In this document: positions 24,613 through 35,257 of the stretch, in pieces
How positions within the stretch are numbered: the first letter of the stretch is position 1
Layout: each line of letters begins with the position of its first letter
NCBI RefSeq assembly: GCF_002443255.2
Contig: NW_019211454.1
Span: 3,072,352-3,136,351 of the forward strand
Direction of reading: 5' to 3'
DNA: 64,000 bases
Source: Varroa destructor
Lineage: Eukaryota; Arthropoda; Arachnida; Mesostigmata; Varroidae
The notes under the pieces: generated by a model
Database searches by the model: none
What the model saw: only the letters and a program-made list of their open reading frames with translations
What the model was told of the DNA's origin: nothing
Made by a program: the position numbers and the translations under genes

Positions 24613-25916
24613 ATGATAATAGGTATTGCAGATACACGTGTTAATTTAAAGTGCCGTCTGTTCGTCTGAACATCATCAGAGGTCAGAGTTGGCGCGGGTG
24701 GATCCCGCACACATCACCGCAGAGCCAAAACAGCTCTTACAACAGTGACATTGGACCTCAGCTGTTTCTCGAACGGTGCAACTGATCGGGCCGTAAAGGA
24801 GCACCAGCATAATTGATAGGGTCTAACAAGGTTATATCATAATATATACAACATTTCCGTCAGCAGCTCTATATTTACATTATTATAGATAAGCAGTGGA
24901 TCAGTCAGATTATGGGGCTTAATGATAGCCCTCTAATATTAGCGGATCAATATTAAAAAATAAACTAAGATGCTGGGCTATTCATAAGTATTATCTTTAC
25001 TTATGAGGTTTGGACCTTTGCACGGGTACAATGTACTGTCCATATATATATTTCGGGTTCCATTCAAAACGGTAAGTAGCTTTAATAGTGGGCAGAGCTT
25101 CTGCAGGTAATCGAATATCGATAGAAATAACTGACACACGGTGGTTTCTTTGCTGAAACTGGAACAACGACAATTGTTATCAGCCGGATAGGCAATCAAA
25201 AAACTTTCTTTCAGATAGATTTTTAAGCTATAGGTTACTCGCAGGCTGTTGTTACGTTTCTCGCAGTTAGCCTGCTGCTACTTCGGATGACCTGACGGGG
25301 GTTGTTTAGCTTGGGTTACAGCCTTATTGAACGATTAGTCTCGGAGCAGCTACATAACGCCTTAAAACAGTGGGTAAAAGGTGACACGTGGTGTCTCCTT
25401 CAAAGTGACATGTCGAGTTGCCCAAATTTGCTTCGCCCTGACCCAGTCAACATCGGTTTAACCCTGACATTCTAACATATTACTGAACCATTGTTTGGTT
25501 TCGAAAATAACTCATGAACAAGAGTTTTCAATTCTGATGCTAATAGATTATGTAATATAGTAGTTCATAGAAAGATCTAAGATGTTTCTCCTGCCAATTC
25601 ACTCCCGTAAACCGATCGCTGGATAAGCACAAAAATAACAATTTGTATGACGATATTTGCCCTACCACTAGATATTTCTACACGCCAACTTGGCCATTCA
25701 TGCTGTAATACTGCAGAATCGCTATTTCAACATAGTGTGGCTTCCGCCGATGACAGCGATCACGATCATCATTCGTTAGGTGCGCCAATGCGTGCGTATT
25801 CACTTCCACCCTGAATTGCGACTCCACAGTAGAAAAGCGTGTCCAAGCCCTTCTTGACCTTTACACAAACACTGGCTTCAAATTTGACGCTGGTAATTTG
25901 TTTTTTTATCGATTTA

Positions 25917-25984
25917 GACGGACGGACGGACGGACGGACGCGCGCACGCACGCAGGCACACAGGCACACACACACGCACACACA
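25917..25984. repeat. Compound microsatellite (GACG)n-(GCAC)n-(CA)n
   Basis: About six GACG units grade into GCGC/GCAC and then into CA-rich repeats. The ordered change of unit suggests stepwise slippage and point mutation. The segment is CpG-rich and alternates purine and pyrimidine in part, so Z-DNA formation is conceivable. Confidence 0.9.
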
Positions 25985-26434
25985 TTAACGCGCAGGGATG
26001 TCCAGTGATTAGGACCGATTAGTTTTTTGTTACAGCCATCATCATATTGAAACTGAGTATAGCCGTGTAGGAAGGGGATGATCCTTCGATAGCAGTGGCC
26101 TATTCAGACCAGATAGAAGAACACAGGGTTAATCGAATGGATGAATTACGATATTGCCATTGCTGAGAAGGCTGGGCGACAACAGTTGAGAAAAGGTTGT
26201 CTAATGTGAACTTGGCTATTTTTAAATAAATTACGAATATTAGTGTATCGTTCTTTTTTTTATAGCAATTATAGACTTCAATAATGACGATAGGTTATGC
26301 GAGAAGCGTAGCAGCTATACTTGTACTTTATTATTAATAAACTGATTGCTTGCTTTAATGAGTCATCCATTGACCTCTGCACTTAGCCCTGTTCGCTTGT
26401 AGCTTGCTCTCAGCATTTCTGTACATCCTCGTAG

Positions 26435-26449
26435 TATATATATATATAT
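26435..26449. repeat. (TA)n microsatellite
   Basis: About seven TA units. They are followed by GTAAGTAAGT and GTTGTAAG-type short tandem repeats. Confidence 0.9.
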
Positions 26450-26947
26450 GGGTTTAAGTAAGTAAGTTGTTGTAAGTTTGTTTGTTGTAAGAAGGTTATA
26501 AGTGAAGTCGTAAATACTGGTTGATGGGACGGCGCCGGCAGTAGCAGCAACGAAGGTGTTGATCGCGGTTATTTGTGAGAGTGAGTGATAAAATGAAATA
26601 CTACGACCGAAAAGCCAGCCTTAAGTTGACTTGATGATCACAACGGCGCAAATAACAACGATGACTATGAAAAGAAAAGCAAGATGATCACTGAAACAAC
26701 GAGAAAAATAATAGTTAAGGCTTAATTAAAGCTATGTATAGTTAAGATGCGCTATACGCTTCTCTATATACCGCTAGTCAAACGTGAAGCTGCGATTTTG
26801 TGAATGTCGTGCATCATCGGGTGCACGCTACCAAAAATTGCGTTCTATTATCGTTGTTTTTGATAATAGGAGTTTAATTTATTATTATTGTCACAGTAAC
26901 GAGAGATAAATAGATAGAGAAAAAAAATTGGGACCTGAATTCATGAT

Positions 26948-26972
26948 GTTGTTGTTGTTGTTGTCGTCGTCG
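26948..26972. repeat. (GTT)5(GTC)3 trinucleotide repeat
   Basis: Perfect GTT units switch to GTC units. On the minus strand this would encode a short Gln tract with Arg, but no exon context is visible. Confidence 0.9.
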
Positions 26973-27781
26973 ATAGCGATAACAGTAGTTACCGTCTATG
27001 GAAATGCCCCGATCCGAGATGGGTGGTCGGGGGTAGCTGACCCGGCGGTGAGGAGACCTTGAACACTGCTGTTGGCAGGGTGTCATACCCGATGAAGGAT
27101 TCGATTATTCTTCAAGTATAGACAACATACGTTTATTTTAGAAAACGCCACGTCATATAGTTCTAAACAAAAATTTACAAAAAGACAATTTATAAAGGCA
27201 TTCCTTTGACTCGGAGCAAATTATATTCGATATGCTCTGTTATACAGTCGTAGCCAACTACACCGACAAGGGATGAAAGGGCGTCGTGCAGAACTTCCTA
27301 CATAATAAGAATTTTGCTGGCTTTTGGTGGACATTATGCATAGCGAATTAGTATGGGATCAGGGTCCATTCAGAATCTTCCAACCTTTTTTGTTGGCATT
27401 ATTCATGTTTAGTCGCATTCGAGATTCCAAAGAAAATACAAAAACAACTTTAATTGGATATAAAAGGTATATTACGTTAAATGGCAGTAGTAACTAATGG
27501 AACCGCCCCGTGCATATAATCCTATGCAAACGACAGGGTTTTAAGAACGTGTATAACCTCGACTATTTCCGTACGTCATCTCTATGCATAATTCGAGCAC
27601 ATTCAGGTGATAAAAATATTTTTTGGGAAAATTGGGTTTAGAGGGTTTAAATTGGAGTTCCCAACAATTTCAAGATGATTTTAGATTATTTTTGATTGTC
27701 TTTCAGTTTTCGATCTGGATATTTTGTAGGTAGTATAAGGATGTCTCGTACAGAGACTGGCTCAATCTTACATGTACCCCA

Positions 27782-27806
27782 CCTCCCCTCCCCTCCCCTC
27801 CCCCCA
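27782..27806. repeat. (CCCCT)n pyrimidine tract
   Basis: Four to five CCCCT-type units ending in C6. The complementary strand has repeated G4 runs with one-base spacers and could fold as a G-quadruplex. Confidence 0.9.
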
Positions 27807-27878
27807 AGTAGTGAAAACAAGCTAATGAAGATTGTGCATGAAGATGGGTAACACCTGACCGTCTGATGCTTCCGAACG

Positions 27879-28103
27879 ATGCGACCGAATGAAGCTTCCG
27901 GCGGTACTAAATCCATAGGCATGCACTTTACCAACGCCAAATTGGCACCACTATCGACGCTGGCAGCAAGGCAAATTCAATGCTCTGCTACTTTATGCTT
28001 AACGAAAGAGACAACCGAAAGCGCGTCCAGCGTCAGCAGTCTTCTTTATGTTCTCTCGGTGTCAAACGTTTATCTTGCCAACGATTTCAACTCTTCGCTA
28101 TGA
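27879..28103 (+). CDS. Candidate short ORF, 74 residues, unknown product
   Basis: An intact frame runs from ATG (A at -3) to TGA in a locally GC-richer stretch. The translation is Ser/Thr/Ala-rich with a balanced remainder. It includes a hydrophobic section late in the sequence (SSVSSLLYVLSVSNVYL) that could be a membrane segment or a buried strand. A minus-strand frame overlaps it. No family is recognised and no splice sites were assigned. Chance is a strong alternative at this length. Confidence 0.22.
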   Translation: MRPNEASGGTKSIGMHFTNAKLAPLSTLAARQIQCSATLCLTKETTESASSVSSLLYVLSVSNVYLANDFNSSL

Positions 28104-29453
28104 TTTTGCATGACAATCAGGCATTTACCTCGCTGGCATCTTCGCTGTAGTCCCCCCAATAAACCCTCGACTGGCGTTGACTCTGGCTTTTTTGACGACT
28201 TGGGCGAACCATTCGACCGCCTGTGGCTTGTATTTCGTAACAGTTATTTAAATAGCAGTCTCATGAGCTGTGTTTAGCCCTGTGTAAGTCCTGTGCTTAA
28301 ATGACGCTTGCTCCTGTGTGTGGGTGCACATATGTATGTGTATGTATCTATGCTGTGCCTGTCCCTGTCTAAAGAACGCAAGTTTTTCTTAAACCTTCAT
28401 GGTGTCACAGTACGGAATGTTTATCTTCGGTTAACTTCTTCTATAGTACGACTCGTGCCACCCGTAAGCCAGCTGCATGGATAGAAATAACAATGACGTA
28501 AGATACAAATTTCACTAATACAGACGAGACAGAGATGTTATAGGCACTGCAAGAGGTACGCAACAGCTTCCAATTAAGACAGAGACGACAGATCTATATA
28601 GGCGAAAGTCGCCGCATAAATGACAACAAGTGGCTCGTGTTTTCGGTTTCCCGTTTATTCGGCTGTACGTTCGCGTAACCACTGGGATGAAACGACCGGC
28701 TAACAGAGGCTTAAGTCAGTGGCACAGAGGCAGTGCATTAGCCTTTTACTTTATTATAAGCTTGTACATTTAGCTGTATGAGTTCAAATTGTAGGACTTT
28801 GTATCGTGTAGCGAAAACATCATGGCGTTACAACGTACAGTATTATAAACTTGAGGGCTAGGACGGTAAGATATTTCAACTGTGGCACCTTCAGAGATAC
28901 ACTAGAATGTGACGGTAAATACTTTCTATTGTGACCATAGCACTTTGTAAACTTGTTGAAATTGAACTCATATTGTCCGATGTTGAAAAAGGCTCATTCT
29001 CGACATTTGAGAGCGACACCTGAACCACTGCAGTTTGATAGCTAAATGTTTAGCAGAAAATATACCCACAGAAGTTTATAGCTAGCTATTATTCCGTCCA
29101 CAGCAAACGAGCAAATATCCCCGAGCAGCTGATCTTTATTGACATGGATTCGTTAGTCAAATATTCTTATTATGCAAAATTGCGTGACAGGAATAGGCTT
29201 CAGTAATGGCTTCGAACAACAAACCTCAAAGAAGCCCAACAATAGAAGACAATGGCACTTGCTAACATATAAGTCAAATAAAAATTATACCTTAACAAAC
29301 ATGTCGTAAAATACGCCCTTCCAAAGCTCGCAGACATTCTTCATGAGAAATTAGTGATTGTTCCTTGTTGATACCACTTTTACGTTCCCTAGTCAATCGT
29401 GTCGTTTCAAACGTCGAAGGGCACTGCGTTTCAAGTTGCAACTCAGGTATGAC

Positions 29454-30122
29454 AAAAACTTGCAGTTAGTTGCTATGAGGCGACATCGACGAGGAGAAGG
29501 TTCGGTGGCAGAGTCATCGGTTCCAGAGTGACGGGCCTTGACTGTCCAGCTTCAGCTTGCATCCGACACTGCCGTATCGCTCTGCCAAGAGGAACAGCGG
29601 GCCTTTGGCGGCCTAGTGAGAATGCCATCATTACCATCCGCGTCGACATGGTGAGTGTTGCGGGGTTGTGGTAACGGGGGCAATTATTGATGTGTTCACA
29701 TTCGTTTTTTAATTAATAAGCTTTCATCATCATTGAGGGGCCGGCTGGTCCTTCATTTTCCTCCATTGTCCGCCGTGGATAGGGATACGGGCTGTGAACA
29801 TCGCAAACATTTGTTTGGGATCGTTCCCCAATCGCGGCTGGCTTACGTTGAACCGCCAGTTGCGGACCGATTTGCCGTGGTCGCTTACGATACAGCAATC
29901 GTTCATGTGCCGGTGTACGTACACTTAACCCTAAGCAGCTCGCGGTATTAGCCCAGTTGCCCCTTTTATGGATGTGTACGGTGTCGATCGTTTTACCGTG
30001 ATTAACAAAGGCTTAATATTTTATGACAGTGGCTGACACTCTTTTTTCTACGAGTCTTTTCTTTACAGACAGTGGTGGCAGGAAAAGAAGTGAACTCTCA
30101 GGTCGTTTCGAAAACCCGATAA
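29454..30122 (+). CDS. Candidate two-exon gene end in a GC-rich segment
   Basis: Across 29454-29650 one plus frame has no stop. It ends at a consensus donor, with CGCGTCGACATG directly before GTGAGT (GT at 29651). The last codons (GCC ATC ATT ACC ATC CGC GTC GAC ATG) are strongly coding-like in third positions. A strong acceptor follows at 30068 (TCTTTTCTTTACAG). In the matching phase 0 the next exon (30069-30122) reads TVVAGKEVNSQVVSKTR and then TAA. The 418-base intron leaves a smooth join (ITIRVDM, then TVVAGKE). The upstream exon boundary is not fixed. An alternative second-exon frame stays open to TGA at 30251-30253. The locus is GC-richer than its flanks. No family is recognised. An overlapping minus ORF at 29473-29649 is the main competitor. 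Confidence 0.33.
29473..29649 (-). CDS. Competing minus-strand ORF, 58 residues
   Basis: An ATG with A at -3 (CACCATG) opens a 58-codon frame to TAG. Third positions are mostly G or C. The translation is balanced, starting MSTRMVMMAFSLGRQRPAVP and ending TLPPNLLLVDVAS. It has Arg-rich and Pro-rich parts, which could suit a mitochondrial targeting sequence, but that is inference. It overlaps the plus-strand exon candidate at 29454-29650, so at most one is likely to be coding. The plus-strand reading has the added support of the GTGAGT donor and a phase-compatible acceptor. Confidence 0.22.
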   Translation of the reverse strand: MSTRMVMMAFSLGRQRPAVPLGRAIRQCRMQAEAGQSRPVTLEPMTLPPNLLLVDVAS

Positions 30123-31025
30123 GAATGACCAACCACAAACGGGGACATAAACTTGGTTCTTTTTCCGTAGAAGCAATAATAGTGCCGTCGTATGACTCTT
30201 TAATCTATAGATTCAATAAAATAATGGTAGAGCACCGACTCGACGCTAGTTGAATTGTTTACCATTTTTATATGCCCGCTCTATTGTTTCCGTTACGCTG
30301 CTGAACCGTACTCGTGTTTAATATGCAATTGTTTCGTCCCGCGATGGTTTACGTCACTTGAAATTCCAGATACTGTACAATCGTTTATTTTATAGCTGTG
30401 TGCTTGTTGTAGTGGGTTAAAGCCAGGACATTATGGGCAGATTTTTAGTTTTCATTGTTTTGGTTTTTTTTTCTATTTGGGCAACTATTGATGTTTATAC
30501 ATATTCTATTAACACAAAACGCTGGACTTTTCGGAAATAGTCGGTTTTCTATTCTGTATTGCAAATTTTTCAAATCGTTAGGTTTTTATGCCGTATTACA
30601 TTTCTTCTTATGACCGGATTTTTTAAAAATGTCTGTTTTTCACTTTTTTTCTAATCGGTAGGCCTTTGATACATCGCCGTCTTTGTGCCTATCGAAATTC
30701 TAATAATGTCTCAGAACATAAATTTACGAAATTACGTAACCCACGTTGAAGTTGATCTTCCTCAACGGAGGCTAGTTCTAAAAGAATCCAAGACGTTCTT
30801 GTAACAGTTTCGAATGTTTATAAACAACTCATGTCTTTTAGTAATTACTAATGGATACTAAAAAACGATAATTATGAAGCTTTCTCTGTTTGTTTAGGAG
30901 CATTGTTCGTAAGGCTGATCATATCGAATCAGTATTGTGTTGATCTAATCTCGTTGCTTTGAAGTAGAGCTAAAACGGCGGGCTCAAGGAACATCACGGA
31001 CATAGCGCCAGACAGAGAGGACGCT

Positions 31026-31038
31026 AAAATGGCGGCCG
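31026..31038. promoter_or_regulatory. YY1/Pho-like site
   Basis: AAAATGGCGGCCG contains ATGGCGGC, whose complement GCCGCCAT matches the core bound by YY1 and Drosophila Pho. An E-box CACGTG lies about 50 bases downstream. The ATG itself opens only a four-codon frame (MAAV then stop), so it is a regulatory site or chance rather than a start. The neighbouring bases are somewhat GC-rich, as at a promoter. Confidence 0.25.
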
Positions 31039-32459
31039 TATAAGAAGCCTATACCACACCGTTTCATGTTGACTATGCGCACGTGATAGTGTTGTGGCAG
31101 CATTCCGGTCGTTAATACGTAACGAGACATCTGTATCCGAATGTTCCACTGTACTCTTTAGGAATCTGCGCATCGTGAGGCCCCAGTCTAAGTATAGTTG
31201 TATAACTAGGTATTTAGAATACTATATTAAGAACAGGTCCTCGAAAACACAGTACCAGCCGATTTCCGTTACTTAAACAGAGCAGATAAGATAGCAGGGA
31301 TCTCGACAGACGCCAACCTTACGCTTTTTGCAATAATGAAACCTGTTTCAGGCTTTGAATGTTTGCGAACTGGTCATCAGTCCTCCTCATTCTCCTCGTG
31401 ATTCCCGCTAACAAAAACTTTGGGCGGGTAATTAAGGAGATGCAACAACGCTAGGGAGGTTTTAAACTATACTCACAATGCTTATCTAATTGTTCTAACC
31501 GCCAGGAACATTGGTTGCTAAATAATTATGTGTAAGATCGCATTCAAACGCGAGTAACGTGACTCGTTGTATTTATAATTACATTTAAAAATAAAGTGAC
31601 AACTCACTGAAGGTACTTCGTCTTGCCGAAAAACAACTGAATTGTTGGAGAGAATACAAAAAGTAAACGTGATAATGATAGCCTTACGGATTTACAAAAG
31701 TTTAACGTGGGAAAAGATACCTTAATTTTAAATAAGATATACATCCAGTATTTGCCACCTAATATCTCTATGTTACTTTGTTTTTAACTGAAAGATGTTC
31801 ACTTTTACATACGTCTATAATATACACAAAAGTCCTACCTTATCCTGCCTCATACTCAGTCGTGATTTGTTCATTTTGGCGAAATGATAGTTTTGCTGAT
31901 CTGCAAGATTCAAAAGAACTCATTAGCGGCCAACTCCAAAGTTTATATTACTAGCCGTCAACAAATTAACCAAACAAGAAAAAGAGATCCTACTAAAATA
32001 AAAAAAAAAAAACATCATTATCTTAACATAATCTCGAGATGACTATAATCAGTAAGTGGTCCTCGATGGCCACGATGAAAATTCAAAGCGATATAGAGAC
32101 ACGATTGGTCCTTTTTCGGTTTGAGGCGCTATTCGAAGCTACAAGCATCTTAAGGTTGCCTACGGAACACATTTCAAATACAATCCCTTATTGCCTATGT
32201 GCAATTTCCATGCCACACCTGATCAACTGCAGGCGTTTATATTTTCCAGCATCCGTCGATACGGAATCCCAACCGAGCGAATAAGCAATACCTGTCGGCT
32301 GACTGGTAGGAAACGAAACGCCTTCCTTCTATAGGAATGCAGACAACCAGCTTTTGAGCTTTGTCAGTCAGCATAACTTCGTAGAATACTCTCGCCTTCC
32401 GTTATCAAATATACGCAAACAATATTTCTCTTTTTAATCTCCAATGAATGCCTGCTGTT

Positions 32460-32485
32460 ACGACGACGACGACGACGACGACGAC
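32460..32485. repeat. (ACG)n trinucleotide repeat
   Basis: Eight ACG units, CpG-rich and perfect. No coding frame with support runs through it. Confidence 0.9.
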
Positions 32486-32874
32486 CAGATGAATCAGACG
32501 TCTGAATAAACCAAAGCAAAATAACGACAAACTGTTATACCCTCACTGGCGGACATCGCTACGAAGCCGCTATGTCCAGCTTACGGGTGGCACCTAGCGA
32601 CCAAACACAGAAGCATCAAGTGCCTCGTCGCCCGCCTGATATACCCCTCACTTAATCGGCTAGTTCAAGCGACTGCTGTGTGGTTGTATAGGCTCGCAAA
32701 GAATGTAACAGCTACAAGTTTCCAGCTTTCGCTTACCACTTGTACGCCGATCGTATTGTCAATAGACTTCGTCTAGGGGATCATAGTAGCGGTAACAACG
32801 AGAACCGTCATTATTAGAAGCCTTAAGTTCTCCATTTAGCGGGCACTCACTAATTAGTGTCACTGAACCTCGTC

Positions 32875-32889
32875 GTGACGTCACGTGAC
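32875..32889. promoter_or_regulatory. Overlapping CRE and E-box palindromes
   Basis: GTGACGTCAC (32875-32884) and GTCACGTGAC (32880-32889) are each perfect 10-base palindromes sharing five bases. They hold a full CRE core TGACGTCA and the E-box CACGTG. These are sites for bZIP (CREB/ATF) and bHLH-zip (USF/MITF/Myc) factors. They lie 13 bases before an ATGGCG start codon, a layout seen in housekeeping promoters with short leaders. Function is inferred. Confidence 0.4.
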
Positions 32890-32901
32890 TGCATCTCTAA
32901 G

Positions 32902-33048
32902 ATGGCGAAGAACCAACAGAGTGGACATAGGCACAACTTACAGAGCAGAACCGGCTGGCTTAAGAAAGTCCGAAGAAGAAGAACGAAGTTTTCAAATTTT
33001 GTTATCGCTTACCATCTATGTCCATACTTAATATATAGCACCGTGTAA
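32902..33048 (+). CDS. Candidate short basic ORF behind a CRE/E-box promoter
   Basis: ATG with AAG before it and GCG after it (AAGATGGCG) is a strong initiation context and also matches the YY1 motif common at such starts. The 48-residue frame begins MAKNQQSGHRHN and has a basic run KKVRRRRTK that looks like a nuclear or nucleolar signal. The frame also extends upstream to an ATG at 32857, but the 32902 start is preferred for its context and the palindromes before it. The N-terminus is faintly like ribosomal protein eL29 (MAK, then HNxxR, then a Gly before KK), but that family is normally highly conserved and this is not. It could be a diverged pseudogene or the first exon of an unknown gene. 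Confidence 0.28.
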   Translation: MAKNQQSGHRHNLQSRTGWLKKVRRRRTKFSNFVIAYHLCPYLIYSTV

Positions 33049-35110
33049 AGAACGCGGACGTGCCCAGAACCCCTAAAAATGACTAGGGGTAATAATAAAA
33101 TTGGACAACTGCGATAGCTAAGTTTCGAATTAATCGAGTCGGATAAAAGATGGACGAGGGTCAGCTTTGACGGCGTGGGTTGTTTCGATGTACGGCCGAC
33201 ACTACCAACGCGGTATAGGAGGGAAGCGACGCGAGAAACACGCGAATGTTCTTATATTGCTATGTAGTTTAAGTTAGTTGACATGAAGTTCAATCGGGGG
33301 TCCTTGTTCGTCCCCAGCCGCCAGTTGATCGTTTGAAGTGAAGTGTTTGCATGTTGTGTAAAAAGAAAAAAAGAAGAACGTGTTTGAAGGTCTGCCCTCA
33401 ATTGATGCTGTCTTTAAGAAATACATGCGTATAAGCGTGTGGTAAGCATGGACAGCCCTACAGGGCAAATGAAAACTACAAATGTAATGAGTCAGATCAC
33501 CGCTTAGTTGCGATTATACTAAAAAAATTAATCTCATTTACAGACAGTCTGATAATAAAACAAGTTATAATGATACACTTCTGAGTAATCATCCAGTAGT
33601 CTTATTGTTTGAAATTATAAAGACCAAGTCGCATACTGATTACTTGATATAGTGATTTTGGTAAATATGGGCTTCTAGATCTGTGTGCTGGTCCTAGGGA
33701 GACGTCGTGGTCTCGGTTCGAACCCGAGCGTAGAGGGCCAGCCGTCTTATCGAATGCCTAAGGGCGATAACGAACTTAAAATTCGACACATAGTCGTCTG
33801 TGTACCCAAGTGAGCTATGAGCGTAATTATCAAGAACAGAAAATTCAATGCTATGCTGTTACGAGAAATCAAATGTTGACATTCATTATAATATATGCAC
33901 ATATGGCCTCATGGTTGAGCCTTCTTGCGATTTGTTTTGAATTAGACCTAGATAACTTCATTATGAGAAACCCCGATAAATAAGATATGGCTAATCAATT
34001 CGAATTCTAACGGTCTCGCAGGCAGCGCTTCGTTTTACTGATATGACAACTTTAAATTGGGCTTTTTATTCCTTATTTAATTTTTTTTCCGGGCTAACTT
34101 AAATACGTTTCTTTTGGTTCTACTCGGTTCAGATAATCTATCCACAATATCATTTGTTACGAAAACTAAATCTATATTCTTGGCCTTTGATGGACTGCGA
34201 TTTTAGAACATACTTTATTAGATTATAAATGTAGACAAATTGTGCTGCATCTCAATATGTATGTCGCGCGATACATTCGAGAAGAAACATATCAGGCACT
34301 GTGTCAAGCGTGCTCCTGATTCGCCTTAGTGTGATGTTTGAGGGTGGGTATGGGCCTTCCCGATGTTTGGAAGTTTTTTTCTGTTGAACGATAGCTCGGA
34401 CTAACAATGCACTAAATACTTATCAGATAACTAATCAAGAATCAATTAGGCACAGAGCAGAGGGACTAGTCGTGTACCATTGGGTCAACTGGTTGTTGCG
34501 GCTGACCATTTATGAATATTTGTCTTTCCTAGATTCGCCGACCGCCTCGAGTAGCTAGCCATTGCCAACTGAAACGGTTGAAAGTTATCGCCTTACAAGA
34601 TCTACACGTGTGAATGGAATATTTAAGCAAGAAATTAAACAGAAGAAGTACGGAAGCTAGTACAGAACAGCATGGAAAATTTTAGCTGTCTGTCTTTTCG
34701 AAGTATGCGGGCTAAATAAACACATCTTCGGGCGGCATCGCTTATCGAACATGCTTATGGGGGCAAACTGGATCTACAGGTCATTTCGCTGCCAACGTAG
34801 AATTGCCGGCGTCATATTCTCGCCAATGCGGGTTATGTGACTGGAATCATTACATCTAAGACACAACAACAAGGACAGCAAGTTTTGAGGGAGGCTTCAG
34901 CTTCTGGATCTAATATACATCAGACCGGTCAGTGCTGAATGCTTACGGTCAGCTCTCGTGGCTCCGGGTGGATGCAACGCTGTGACTCGAGCGTCGAGCA
35001 AATGTAGACTGTGATGACCACTCGCCAGCTGACAATCATCCTCCGGTCTTTCGTCGATAAGAGCTCGATGATCTGACAAGCCGATTAGCTAGTTAGCGTC
35101 GTTACGACCA
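33049..35110. other. No supported gene apart from a tRNA-like relic
   Basis: Open frames (for example 34897-35079 minus) lack support. The one structured element is the tRNA-like hairpin at 33687-33742. GC content rises from about 34850 towards the short ORF at 35111. Confidence 0.45.
33687..33742 (+). repeat. tRNA-like relic with perfect B box, possibly SINE-derived
   Basis: CTCGGTTCGAACCCGAG folds as a perfect T-arm (5-bp stem, 7-base loop) and contains an exact pol III B box, GGTTCGAACCC. An outer nine-pair stem with one G-T pair (GCTGGTCCT with AGGGCCAGC) closes around it. There is room for only 38 bases inside, and no D or anticodon arm in the expected positions, so it is not a canonical tRNA. 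A tRNA-derived SINE fragment or truncated tRNA pseudogene is the most likely origin. Confidence 0.45.
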
Positions 35111-35257
35111 ATGTTAGCAACGATGATGGACGTGGCTGTTCTCCTGGCAACGGCGGTCGCCATGATGCTCTGGGATAAAACAACAGCGACAACAGGAGGG
35201 TCCGTCCGCATGGACGACGCTAGCGACAACGATACAGATGAAGAGGCCAACAATTGA
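35111..35257 (+). CDS. Candidate short secreted or membrane peptide, 48 residues
   Basis: An ATG-to-TGA frame in a GC-rich patch with G or C in most third positions. The start MLATMMDVAVLLATAVAMML is a hydrophobic stretch like a signal peptide or anchor. It is followed by a Thr/Gly-rich linker and a strongly acidic tail (MDDASDNDTDEEANN). Good context is provided by CCA before the ATG. A donor-like GTAAGT lies 12 bases after the stop (GT at 35270), so the ORF could sit in a first exon with the stop in the leader. It might equally be the 3' end of a longer gene, since the frame is open only from a TAG about 20 bases upstream. No family is recognised. Confidence 0.3.
   Translation: MLATMMDVAVLLATAVAMMLWDKTTATTGGSVRMDDASDNDTDEEANN

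Larger units (their letters stand above)
23023..27878. other. Region of simple repeats, no supported gene
   Basis: Frames here are short or driven by microsatellites. The Arg/Gln-rich minus frame near 26874-27086 comes from GTT and GTC repeats, and the frame at 25769-25981 comes from GACG and CA repeats. A mild GC rise at 26520-26580 lies just downstream of a (TA)n run, without a convincing ORF. Confidence 0.5.
30254..32874. other. No supported gene; one YY1-like site
   Basis: Several frames of about 60 to 80 codons are present (31094 and 32039 on the plus strand). They lack good starts or splice sites, or have random-like composition. The one notable element is the ATGGCGGC motif at 31026-31038, listed separately. 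Confidence 0.45.

Noticed and set aside
26874..27086. Gln/Arg-rich minus frame
   Set aside because: Its low-complexity part is a simple GTT/GTC repeat, with no exon context.
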